Shown here in pieces: positions 45,360 through 56,133 of a stretch of DNA of 64,000 nucleotides. The first letter of the stretch is position 1, and each line of letters starts with the position of its first letter. A program made the translations under genes and the position numbers. Source of the stretch: Bondarzewia mesenterica (taxonomy: Eukaryota > Basidiomycota > Agaricomycetes > Russulales > Bondarzewiaceae); NCBI GenBank assembly GCA_004802705.1, contig SGPL01000050.1, forward strand, positions 1-64,000, written 5' to 3'. Under the pieces are notes generated by a model. That model worked only from the letters and a program-made list of their open reading frames with translations. It was not told the DNA's origin and made no database searches.

Positions 45360-47660
45360 TCGTTAGTACTCAACGGCGCGAAGGGGACTCGACCACTAGT
45401 ATCGCACACACAGATTAAGAGCTAAAATGTGACTTCCTATTGCAAAATACACGACTTCATTTCAGAAACTACGCGATGCGACTACTTCCCACCTAACCTC
45501 TCCCCCGCACCTAGACAACCACGACCACGACCACCAACCAAAAAGACAAGAAGAAAAGAGGCTCATCAAGAAATGATGAGGCCCCCCGCACCCAAAAGTA
45601 GTAGAGCAAACGTTTGTAGAGAGAGGAGAAAGAAAAAGAGACGGGAAGATAGGATAGGGATATGACGTCGAGTAAGAGAAGTGAAGATATTATGCAGCGA
45701 TGTGATGGCGACGAGTGCGGGGTAAAGACGCGACGCGACGAACTGGAGGTCCCCCCAACTCCTCTCCCAATTTCCGCCGCCTTTTGACCATGCATAAGCA
45801 TGCAATGTACGCGAATCGGATGGATGTATGGACGAAGAGCGCCGATGCGTCAAGTTGACGAGATGGGGATCGAATGCTGAGATAGGATGGGGGAACTGTG
45901 GATCGAGCGCGGAAAGCGCTATGGACCAGATCGGCGGAGTCTAGACAGAGAAGTGGGAGGAGAACAGGAGATTGTGCAAGGAGTGTGGACGTGAATAGAC
46001 GTATGTACAGGCGACCGGAAGGATGGGGTACTGGGGACAGAAGGCGGGGGCGAGCCAGCCATATGTACATGTGTGGTGCGTAACCTTTTTGAACAGTCCG
46101 CGGCGGCGCCGTGCGCCCTTCCCAGGTACGGATGATGAGCAAATGTGGAGATAAAGGGAGTAGGGGGTATGCGTGTACGCGGTACGATAAACACAAGAAC
46201 ACTGTAACGTCAAACATCGGCAAATAAATCAGCGTCAGCGTCAGGCGGATGTCACGAAAACAAGACTCACAGCAATGCCAACAACTTACACCCAATCGAA
46301 GATAAATACCAGGAGCGCGAACCAAGAAAACGGCCGGCTCCCGTCCCCGAATGAAACCACTAATGCACAAGAAAGGGATTGGATAAGTTGAAAAGAAAAA
46401 GAAAAAAAAGTAAGGTAAGAAAGTCGAAATGGGAAAAAAAAAAAAGTGGCAGTAGCAAAAAAGTCGAAGGCGTTAAGCGTGTGGGACGTGAACGACATTG
46501 CAACCGAGCGAAAAGGAGAAAAAGAGTGGATGTAGAAGAATGGATATCTGAGCGATACTTGATACACTGGTAGCATCCAAATAACCGTACGGAAATGAAT
46601 AGTGAGAACTGCGGTGAGACACAAATAGAAAGAATAGTATACCGCACAGCCAAAAAAAAGTTAGATGGCTGCGCAGGATAAGGAATAGGTTACGTGGAAG
46701 AGAAATCGGAGGAGAGGTGGATGTAACAACGATAAAGTTCCACAAGATCCAAGAACACACGGCGATGCCGAACCAAACGGGAATGGGAGTCTGAAATAGT
46801 TACCCCAAGTGAGGCGCAGCCCCTCGCGTCCGCGAAAGCGGCGGAAGAAGACATGCCGTCCCAGAGATGGATAAATAAGCAGGGGAGGCCAGAAAACCAC
46901 AAGGACGACCAGACGAAGATGAGGCGACGTAATATATATGCGACGACGACAAGGTCTTGATGATTTATTGTATTTTGTTATAACCGGTCGTTCTTGCGTG
47001 CCGCTTGATGTGTTACAGCCCTGGCCTCGCTCTAGATAATGTGATGCGAGCCAAGGTGGGTACCGATGAGGAATGCGAGAGCATGCGAGTATGCCGAGGT
47101 AGTGAAACATTGAGTCGAGAAAAAGCCGGAAGATAGACACGTCGAAAAGAAACAGAAAAATGGGGGGAAGTCGCGATCCTGGAGATGAGAGGTGAAAGGG
47201 GGGGAGGGGAGTGGTAAGCGAAGGGATGCGAGTGTTCCGATCGGCGACCGTGGTATGAATATCGGCGCCGACCCCATTGAGCGCGAGAGGATGTCCTGAA
47301 CGTGAAACCGTGACCGAGGAGTAGACCGTGATGAAGAAGTGCAGAGATCGAAGGGGAGGGAACCAAAACAGCTCGAAGAAAATACAAATGAACCACGAGA
47401 ATAATGACAGGCGAGAACGTCGAAATAATGATATCGAGAAAATCCACGCCGCGACGCGTCGAGGTCGTGGTGAGATATGTACTGTTGAAAAGGGCATTAT
47501 AGATCGACGTCAGGCCATGCTGGTGGTATTTTTGTGCGTGCGGTCGTCGATGAGCGTGTCAGCCACCCAAACAAAATCTATACCTGAAAAATGAGGAATC
47601 GCAAAACAATCAAAAACCACGAAACACAGCTGACCTCTACACTAGATGGAAAAAAAGGAA
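45360..47660. other. 2.3-kb noncoding, purine-rich region
   Basis: Strongly A/G-rich on the plus strand (Ser/Phe/Leu-rich frames on the minus strand, including one of 278 codons at 46661-47497). None shows domain, start or splice logic. It may be the long 3' flank of the gene that ends at 47661. Confidence 0.5.
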
Positions 47661-49116
47661 TCAGAAATTGGGGGGAGGCAAGTCGTCAGGACTTGGCGAG
47701 TTCTGGAAGTTGGAGCTCGCGAAGAACCCGGGCCTCTCGTCTTTCCTTGCCGACTGAGTGAAAGCCGCTGGGGTAAAGTCGAGACGCTTCCTCGGCAACA
47801 GACCGACCAACGCCTTGAGCTCCTCCGACGCATCGGACGAGCTGTCCTCATCCATGGAGAGATTGAACACGCTCTCGCTGGGGTGACGTTGATGATGTCT
47901 TTTGCGGTCAGGCGTTGGCGTCGATGGAGTGGGCGAAGAATGGGATGAACGGAAAGGGTAGCTGCCATATGCGGACAACAATGGAGCGGTCCGGGGTCCG
48001 TCGTCGAAGACGAGACTCTGTTGCCAGGTCGTAGCCGAGCTACGCTTCTCTCGCGTGGGCGTGGAAGGGGTAGACAAGACCTCCTCTTCCCCATCGGTGA
48101 GGTCGTCGCAGATGGGGAAGGCGTCCCAGGCAGCGGCAGAAACAGCAAAGGGCTTCAAATTGGGCCGGGCCGATATAGAGGAGAGTACGGGGTCCGACCG
48201 CGATAAATGAATTGAACCGGCTTCGCGACCTCGAGCCTGGGCTTTCCCACGAGGGACAGGCACAGCTTTAGAAGAAGGTGGTGTCGGGGTCCCGGGCGCT
48301 TCCGGCTGCGGCTGACGTCGCCGAGCGAGTTTACCCGATGGGCGTGGAGTAAGCTTCGGCGCACGGACCACCTGCGCCTTCGGAGCAGAGTCCGAACTTG
48401 CGTTGCGCGCAGGCTCCGAGTCGCTGTCGGAGGCCGAGTTGACAACGAACGGGTCGAAAGAATTGGCGTTGGGGTTGCGGGACCGGAGATAGTGCGACTG
48501 GGAGGCCCGTTTGGAAGGGGAAGTGTAAGCCTCTACCTGCGAGGGTATCTGCGAATGGAGTGGGGGGGAACCCTGGTGATGCGGCTGTCGCCGCGGTTGC
48601 GGCGTGCGAATGGACGAGTGAGAAGTACTCCTGCGAGTAGCAACACAAATGACATGGCATACATGGTCAGAAAAAAATTTTACAATGCGGCGAAGAGAAT
48701 GAAATGGTACCGTACCTGTGTATGGGCTTCTCCTTTGCTGGCTTCCCATTCTGCCGGCCGCGCTTTTCAGGCTGCGAGGGAGAGGTGCGGGGACCATCCG
48801 ACTTGAACTTGGTGCTTTCCTTGAGAGAGACGACCTTCTTGGGATCCTCGACGGGCTGCGCTTGGGCATGTGTGGGATCGGGAAGGTGCGAGTTTGGGTG
48901 GTTATTGCCCGACTTTGCTTTGGGAGCGGGGCGAGGGATTCGTTGCTGAGTTTGGTACTGATGGGAGCGTGGGGGGGTCGACTGCGGAGGCTTGGAAAGC
49001 GAGAGAAGACCGGGCGTCCGTGTTGATTGTACGAGGACGGCAGGAGGCGCTGACGGATGCCTGCGATGGGAGACTGGTGACGAAAGGAGATGTACGGGTT
49101 TCTGAACCATTATCAT
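47661..49116 (-). CDS. Disordered protein with C-terminal Edc1/PNRC-type Dcp1-binding motif
   Basis: Two exons, 49116-48716 and 48630-47661, with an 85-nt GT-AG intron; 456 residues starting MIMVQKPVHLLSSPVSHRR. The chain is basic, Ser/Pro-rich and without folded domain, except for a mid-region DLTDGEEEVLSTPSTPT and the helix SMDEDSSSDASEELKALVGL. The last 20 residues read FFASSNFQNSPSPDDLPPPNF*-like: an aromatic/Ala/Ser start, Phe, x4, Pro-x-Pro-x2-Leu-Pro-x-Pro-x-Phe. This is the pattern of the Dcp1-activating motif (YAG-x2-F...LPxPxF) plus proline-rich tail seen in yeast Edc1/Edc2 and animal PNRC proteins, which bind Dcp1 and stimulate mRNA decapping. The role is inferred from the motif. 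Confidence 0.6.
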
Positions 49117-50485
49117 GGCGAAATAATCAGGGACGACAGTGCAGAAATGTTGAGAGAGAAATGGGAGAGGGGGGGACGATGGCGAACGGACGGGATATAG
49201 CAAAGGGGTAAAATGAGCGGGGCGGTCAGCGATGGGGACGACTGGTTTTGAACTGTGGTGCAAGTGGCTGGTTCAAGCTCCGCCGATCAAAGCCAGACTC
49301 ACCTTTTCCTAAAAAGGCAGGGGACACTAAGGGTGTTGCGCCCAGCCATGGTCGCTGAGAAGCCGGCACTCAACTGACCAGCACACGAGGCCCAAAGAAC
49401 GTTCTCTCTCCCCGTCCCTTGGCTTCCTTTGCCCACATTCATTCCGCCTCGAGGTCGCCTCTGACGTGAGTCTGTCTCCACAGGGTCCATCAATAGACCC
49501 TTATCTGCTTCCCCTCCAGAACCTCACAGAACATCGCAGAACAGTGTCCACGCACACAATAATGTGCAGCACGGACACGCGTCGCGTCCGAGCAAATATC
49601 TGTTGGAAGAACAAAAACCTGCAGTACTCTCCCAAGTCTATCTGTGATTGAGATGAGTCTAGTACAGCAATTCTTTGTCCGTAACGACGCACAATTGTCT
49701 GGGAAACGCTGATCCTGCCTGGTCCGTGCATCAAAGGTCTCGGACCATCCCAGCGCAGCCCCCGAGCGTCCCGGTGCGAAGCCGCCCACTTGCGGTATCA
49801 GTATTATGCCTTCAGGGTTATTTCCAGCCAGCACCAGATCTAGCAAATGTCGACATCCGTGCGCAGCCCTCGATTCTCAATCGAGCAATCTTCTCAGTAC
49901 TCACAGGCGAATCGATCCCGGCAGGGTCACCGGTGGCATTCAATTGGGAGGAGCCTAACAGCGGCAGCGGCAGCAGCCCTGAGAGCGCGAGGACCAGATC
50001 CAGACGCGAGCCCCTTCTGTGAGCCCAAGCGCGCGCGAGACGGGAGGAAAACAGTACATAGATGGCATGTCAATGACGCACTTCACGTTATTCCCCTCGA
50101 GGATCCGGAGAGTTCGAAAGATGTTCACTGTTTCAAGAACGAGCACATGTCGGCGTCAGTCCGAGTCGAGGATCCGAGGTGTTAGAGTTAGGTAGATGGT
50201 TGCGTTTGCCTCGTGCCCTTGCTCAGCAAAGAACCGGACCAGCAGCCACGATCCGCAGCGTGGCACATTTGCCATCTCAGCACCTCATTGGAGCATCGCC
50301 CTCGTAAAACTCTCTCTCGTTCGCGTCTGGAGGAAAAAAAAAACTAGCATTTAAGATGTACTTGTATATGACAGACGACCAGGAGCCAGCAGAACACCGG
50401 TCAACACGAAAAATAGGACTAGTCCACTTTATCAAGTCAATGCCACCGCACCCCCTCAGGCCCGGAACTGCCCGCTGCGAGATCA
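49117..50485. other. Intergenic, no gene supported
   Basis: Upstream region of the gene above and 3' flank of KGD2. Frames at 49490-49846 (minus) and 49675-50185 (plus) overlap each other and have no protein character I trust. Confidence 0.45.
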
Positions 50486-52818
50486 TCACGCGAGCAGCAT
50501 CTTGCGCGGATCCTCGATATAGTCCCTCAACCTGACTGTTCACCACAATACGAAAACCATCAGCACCGGACGCGACCCAGACATACAAGAAAAACAACAC
50601 ACCGAGGAATGTGACAGCCTCCCGTCCGTCGAGCAACCGATGATCGTACGTAAGCGCAATGACCATAATGGGTCGAATCACGATCTGGCCGTTGACCACG
50701 ACGGGTCGCTCCTTGATAGCGTGCATGCCTACAGATACCAACGAACAATATCAGACAACGATCACCAACCGGAGGCATGGTTCCATTGGCTCCTGTAGAA
50801 ATGAGGACTTCGTACGTACCAAGGACAGCAGCTTGAGGCACGTTGATGATAGGAGTACCGTATAACGATCCAAATACACCACCATTGGAACTGTAGGGAT
50901 GGTAATAGCTCCACATCAGCATCCAACCACTTCACAATTCACGAAACCACACAACTCCGGCAAGCGGGAAAATAATAATGGAGGCCAAAGATAGAAAACG
51001 AATACACACATGGTGAAAGACCCTCCAGCCATATCCTCCAACGTGAGCTTACCGTCCCTCGCCTGATCGTGCGCGCGAAAACAGAACACGTCGAAATCAG
51101 CTCTCGATGTTCCAAAACCGCGCGTCCAGCACACCCGACACGCACCTTCTTGCCCAGCCCCGCGATCGCTCGCTCGATCTCGACGAACGACATTGACTCC
51201 GCATTCCTCAGGACGGGTGTCACCAAACCTTTTGGCGTCGCGACGGCCACACTCAGATCGACATATTCACGATAGATGATCTCCTCGCCCTATGATCCCA
51301 AATTCCACCAGCCAATGAACCGATCGACCATCCGACCGACCAAGAACACAACACCAACATGCGTATCGCACAACGCACAGATCAAATCGCAGACAAGGGG
51401 AGAAAAAAAAACGCGGACCCGAAAGCAGAGCAAACGAACCACATCAGCACCCCATTCACGTATAAGCGAGCACGCAGCAGACGCACCTCAATCGACGCGT
51501 TCGCAGCCGGGAACTCCTTGAGCGCGAGACACGATGCTTTAGCGAACGCACTCATGAAGCCGAGCTTAACGTCATGCTCTTTGAGTATCTCCTCTTTGTA
51601 CTTCTTTCGCATCTCCATCAACGATGACATGTCGATCTCGTTGAACGTTGTCAGCGATGCTGCAGTGTTCTGCGACTCCTTCAGGCGCTCCGCGATGCGT
51701 AGACGCATCCGGTTCATCTTCACCTGTATTCACCGTCAACCAGCTCGTCAGCGACCCCTTGCGTGCTAGATTCGAAGGGGAAGGGGAAACATACCCGAGT
51801 CTCGTTGCGGCTGCCCGCGACAGGGGCAGGCGCCGGTACCTTCTCCTCCTTGGCAGGTTTTGAAGGTTTCTTTAATTCCTTCTTCTGTCCCTCAGTCGGC
51901 ACGCCGCCCTTCGGGGCGCCACTCGGGGTTGGAGGGGGCGGCGCCTTCTTCTCCACTGGCTGTTCTTTGGGCTCGGTAGCGGCCTTAACCCTACCCTCTT
52001 TTGAAACTTCTGCCTCGGGGGAGGGCGGAGAGGGAGTAGGTGCGCTGGGAGCTGCTAGAGAATTTTAAAATTTAAGGATGATTTTGTCAAGAAAAAATAA
52101 AGGCAAGAAGAACGAACCTTCGCCAGCGGCACCGGGCTCGAAGCGGAAAAGATCTTGGCCGACGGTGACCGTGTCCTCCTCGTTCGCAAGAAACTCGGTG
52201 ATCTTGCCAGCAGCGGGGGCATTCACCGAAACATCAATCTGTACTCAGACACGCCCAGCATATCAGAAAAGTTGTGCAGCGGGCGGGGGCGGTTGATCTG
52301 CGCCGTTTACTCACCTTGTCGGTCTCGATAGTCGCGACTTCCTCGTCCGCTTCTACTGCCTCGCCGATCTTCTTCGACCACGACTTGAGCGTGCCCTCGG
52401 AGATAGATTCGGCCATTTGAGGGACCTTGACGGTCTCAGCTGCATAGCGTCAATTGAGAAGAAAACGAGAAGGCAAAAGGCCATAAAAAGTCGAAAGATA
52501 ACAAAAGCAATGCTCAGTCGTGTTATCCGGGTTGGCTCGGTTCGAATCCGACAATGACGTACCCTGCAAGAGATTCGTAGTGTGGAATTTCGCTCTTCTC
52601 GTATGGGGAGCAGCATATTCCCTTTTTGTTAATCGAACAAAAGTGCAACGCGAACAATTGGCGAAAGAGAAAACAAAACGTTGAGTTGAAATGCGACAAT
52701 AAGTGCTAATGATTGCTGGCACTCACCAGCCTCGCGACAGTGCAACGGGGCTGATGCCGGCGCTCCTCGAGAGCACAGCGCGTCCCCGGGCGATGGCAAT
52801 CACGCGTTTTGACAGCAT
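50486..52818 (-). CDS. KGD2: Dihydrolipoyllysine succinyltransferase (2-oxoglutarate dehydrogenase E2), mitochondrial
   Basis: Start at 52818: [20 protein letters not shown], an arginine-rich mitochondrial presequence. About ten exons. The lipoyl domain reads [19 protein letters not shown] and ends with the lipoylated lysine in VATIETDK. A Pro/Ala/Lys-rich linker ([17 protein letters not shown]) replaces a subunit-binding domain, as in eukaryotic KGD2. The catalytic acyltransferase domain has [57 protein letters not shown] and, across an intron, [13 protein letters not shown]. The catalytic motif is [10 protein letters not shown] (His and Asp). It ends [13 protein letters not shown]. The enzyme transfers succinyl groups to CoA in the TCA cycle. 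All key residues are present. Confidence 0.95.
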
Positions 52819-53478
52819 GGCGGTCAAATGCGAAGGAGGAGGGGTTGAATGGGGTGAGGGAGGAGTTGTGAGGGTTCGTTGGAGGAGAGAGAGGGTCTTT
52901 GCAACGCTGATGATGTAGCCTTGCCTCCCTCAAGTCGGCGACTCGGCTTGTGTTTGTAACACTTTGGGCCGGCTTTGGGTTATAGATGACGGCGACAGTC
53001 GGACGGGACGGCGTGGTCCCCTTCCGCCAATGCGCATGTATCGACGTCGTGCTGGGCCGAGTGCGTGCTATATTCTTTCTCTATCTCTGACCTGCACCAC
53101 ATTCTCAAGGCCAGCTCGTGCGAGGATTTGTTGCATCTCGAATTTGTTGCTATTTGTTGTGAGGAATTTTACGGCGTATCATTTGGTGACTGACTAGGTG
53201 AACCAATCAGCATCGAGTATTTGACATTCACGTGCGCGACGTCGGCGACGCGTCGGGCGATACCTCACCAACTTTATCACCGTAAGCACTTGCGATGAGC
53301 TTTAGAGATGCGTTCAAGTTGCAAACTTGGTATAGCAGTGTGTACTGTACAACATCCAGGACATAACAAAGAAGCTTGAAGGCAGGGCTACAGATGTTCA
53401 AAAATACAGTCAGTTCGTTTAAATGTCCGGATTCTAGAAAACGCCCTCAGTACGACGGTATCGACGAGGTCATTGCCA
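52819..53478. promoter_or_regulatory. Upstream region of KGD2
   Basis: About 660 bp between the KGD2 start and the end of the next minus-strand gene. No gene found. Presumed promoter and 3' flank. Confidence 0.4.
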
Positions 53479-54309
53479 TCACGGGAAAGTCAAGATATAC
53501 TCCTTCATCTCGTCCTCCCAACTGCACCGCGGCAGCGCGCCCTCGTCATCCGTCGCCCGTCCCCCACATGATTTCTCCAGCAACACCGGCACCTGGCTCA
53601 TGATGTTCTTCAGCCCCTCCTTCACATTCTCCTCCCTCTTCAATACATATGGAAAATTCCTCATCATGACCTCTGGACCCTCCCCCTCCTCCATGTCTGG
53701 GCCCGGATGTCCGCTAGCAGCAGCAGCGTGACCAAAACGATACCACCGGACCATCCTCCTCATCGCCGCCGCCTTGACCACGGCGTTCTCTACCTTTCTG
53801 TAGCTTTCCGATCCGGGCGTCGACAGATCCTTAAGCAGTGACCGCGTATGGTTGTACGCAATGTACCGGAGCTTGGGGTAGAAGTGGACGAGTGAGCCAG
53901 GCGTGCCGCAGACGACGGGGCAGTCGGGGTTGGGGCACCCGGGGGGGTCTACGCCGTTGCGCTGACATTTACCGTGAAAATAAGAAGGGAAGATGGCGGT
54001 TTCCATCCCGGTGTAAGAGGCACTTTCGTACGCGTCGATGATGGGATTTAGGTAGGTCATGGTCTGCTTGGTGCTGGGGTGTTGGGGGAGGAGCTTTTGC
54101 GATATTTTCTGGGACTGTTGTGTGATAATCAGATGGAATGGAATAAGAGAAAGGAAAGAGTCGCTTACAATGTCTTGAAAGACAGTCTGGATGTGCTCTG
54201 TGTAATTTCCGAGGAAGGCATTGGTGATCCCGACGATACACTCGCCTTCGCAGGCACCAACAGCGGCCGGCGCTGCTAGCAGAAGGAACAAAATAATTAA
54301 AGGATGCAT
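53479..54309 (-). CDS. Secreted cysteine-rich protein of unknown function
   Basis: Start at 54309 gives a clear signal peptide, MHPLIILFLLLAAPAAVGA, followed by CEGECIVGITNAFLGNYTEH (a start 30 nt upstream, at 54339, would only lengthen the leader). A 54-nt intron (donor GTAAGCG near 54171) is a multiple of three and in frame. The mature protein has a CPNPDCPVVCG cluster, two N-glycosylation-like sites and a tail ending CSWEDEMKEYILTFP, with about ten cysteines in all. Predicted about 260-residue extracellular protein. I recognise its type from agaricomycete genomes only as conserved hypothetical; no catalytic motif is visible. Confidence 0.65.
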   Translation of the reverse strand: MHPLIILFLLLAAPAAVGACEGECIVGITNAFLGNYTEHIQTVFQDIVSDSFLSLIPFHLIITQQSQKISQKLLPQHPSTKQTMTYLNPIIDAYESASYTGMETAIFPSYFHGKCQRNGVDPPGCPNPDCPVVCGTPGSLVHFYPKLRYIAYNHTRSLLKDLSTPGSESYRKVENAVVKAAAMRRMVRWYRFGHAAAASGHPGPDMEEGEGPEVMMRNFPYVLKREENVKEGLKNIMSQVPVLLEKSCGGRATDDEGALPRCSWEDEMKEYILTFP

Positions 54310-55003
54310 TAAAATCTTAAAAGACAGATGAGCGGACAAAGCCTAAGGGGCGGTGTGAGTTGACGAAAGATTGAACTTGGTTCTCCCGCGTACCGCCAGA
54401 GTTGGTGGAACCAAATAAACAACAGCAGAGACGCGTCAGCTGCACGTGAACAACTAGTCCTCTCCAGCCCAGTGATCAGAATCAGTGCATCCAAGTTCAT
54501 TATATGTATTCGAGATCAAGTCGAAAGAATTGTCGCAAGGTGTCCCGAGTCTTTCCAAGACGACGCCCACGCCTCTGCTTATCGTACCATATCAGCCCCA
54601 CTGCCTCAAGGTCACAAGAATCCAGTATGAGTTGCGCAGTCCAGAAGAGAAAGCTCCAGTTACCTCCCCGAAATGAAGACATCGCATCGATGATGATGAT
54701 GGTGCCGGCAGGCCATTGAAAGAAGACGAGAATGAAGCTTAAAACAAGAGGTGTATGATTTGGGAAGCTGAAGCACCGAATAATATAGGGCAAGGGCTGT
54801 TCCTCTCGATGTACTGTCACGTCTCAAGTCGGGTCCAGGGTACATTTAAGGCCAAGCCTGTGGGGGGAGATAACAATAAAGGGAGATTTGGCAGATGAAG
54901 CCTGAAAAGAACAAGTCAGAGAAGATATCTGGGGTGCGAAGTCATTCTGAATGGCCTTCGGATAATAATTAATACAATTAGCGCAAGATGCACATGATAG
55001 AGT
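54310..55003. other. Intergenic, no gene supported
   Basis: Several overlapping short frames on both strands. None is splice-consistent. It contains the promoter of the secreted protein and the 3' flank of RPC31. Confidence 0.45.
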
Positions 55004-55902
55004 TCAATCATAGTCAAGACCTGCATTCAATATGATCAGTACAAAGAGCCAATTTATTAAAGAGAGAGATGTACCTCCGCCTTCATCACCACCGCCCCCT
55101 CCACCAAGGTCATCCATATCATCCCCTTCACCGTTGTCGAAGTAATTCTCTGCGTAGTCATTGTCATACTCTTCGTCAACGTCGTAATCTTCCTCTGCTG
55201 CTTGCGACCCTACATCCGAACGGTCCTCGTCGGACTTTTCTTGATCTTCCGCATCCTCGCCGAGGTCATCGAGGTTGACACGTTTTGAAACGGATTTCTT
55301 GTCAACTGCGACGAAAGAATTATACAGCTGAAATTGACCACACAGAGCTGAAGAGCACCACAATACCTTTGCGCTTCTTTTTAGGGTTGAAGTACTCTTC
55401 AAAGACGTTCTGCGGAAAAAATGGCTGATGCAGGTCTTTGCGTTTGAGCGTTGGCCTTGCAGCGGCCGATGGACGATATCTATCAGCATATCGCTCGAGT
55501 TCTACGTGCGCCCGTCAGCACTGAATAATGCGAGACAGCGAAAACGCATTCACCTGTCGATTTCGTAGGTTCAGTAACGTAGTACGCGGACGTTTTAAGT
55601 CGGGTTGCAAACCCAATTTGTCGCTCACATATGGCTTTTTCTTCGTCCGAGTACTCCGTGAGCAGAGGCAGTACATCCATAGGCTACAACGTCGTGCATT
55701 CCACGAGTAATGAGCTTGATGCATTTATATCAAAGTTGAGTAAACGTACAGGATAGAGTGCACTGGGCTCCCGAGACATGGACTGGATATCTGCGAAGGT
55801 TAATCCCATTGGTGGGAGGTTGCTGGCGCCAAAACCACCTCTGGCGCCGCCTCCAAAACCACCACGACCGCCGCCGCGACCACCGCGACCACCCCTCGAC
55901 AT
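55004..55902 (-). CDS. RPC31: DNA-directed RNA polymerase III subunit Rpc31 (RPC7)
   Basis: Five exons. Start at 55902: MSRGGRGGRGGGRGGFGGGA, then SNLPPMGLTFADIQ, the conserved N-terminus of RPC7/Rpc31. Next come PMDVLPLLTEYSDEEKAICE and RQIGFATRLKTSAYYV, then FFPQNVFEEYFNPKKKRK, the anchor segment of the subunit, and a highly acidic tail (DLGEDAEDQEKSDEDRSDVG, DYDVDEEYDNDYAENYFD). A last 54-nt intron (near 55073-55020) is a multiple of three and precedes the final LDYD. The subunit sits in the initiation-specific RPC3/4/7 subcomplex. It shares a 231-bp divergent promoter with the YRA1 gene. Confidence 0.85.
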
Positions 55903-56133
55903 GATGGTGATGGTGCAAAGGAAAAAAGACGGATGAAGTGTGCGATCAAATATGTAAAGTCTTGGTGTACATGGTTGGTGGCAACAGTTCCAACTCCGCT
56001 GGCCAAATAAAAGGATACGACGCGAGCGACTCCTTCGCCACTCGTCTTTCCTCCCTCCCCTTCAACCTCAAAGATTGTCATCTCATCCTCCGACACGACC
56101 GTCGTTTTAACACCCGTCTTCAAGCAAATAGCA
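55903..56133. promoter_or_regulatory. Shared divergent promoter of RPC31 and YRA1
   Basis: 231 bp between the two start codons, transcribed away from each other. A CT-rich stretch precedes the YRA1 start. No TATA-like box is obvious. Confidence 0.5.

Noticed and set aside
46661..47497. 278-codon minus-strand open frame
   Set aside because: Pyrimidine-rich composition gives the long frame. It has hydrophobic bias without a real membrane-protein pattern, and no start context or homology that I recognise.
49490..50185. Overlapping plus and minus frames of about 110 codons
   Set aside because: No consistent splice pattern and no recognisable residues; likely chance in GC-rich intergenic DNA.
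52539..52549. tRNA B-box-like GGTTCGAATCC in a KGD2 intron
   Set aside because: No matching A box, anticodon arm or acceptor stem could be found around it; the T stem pairs only four of five positions.
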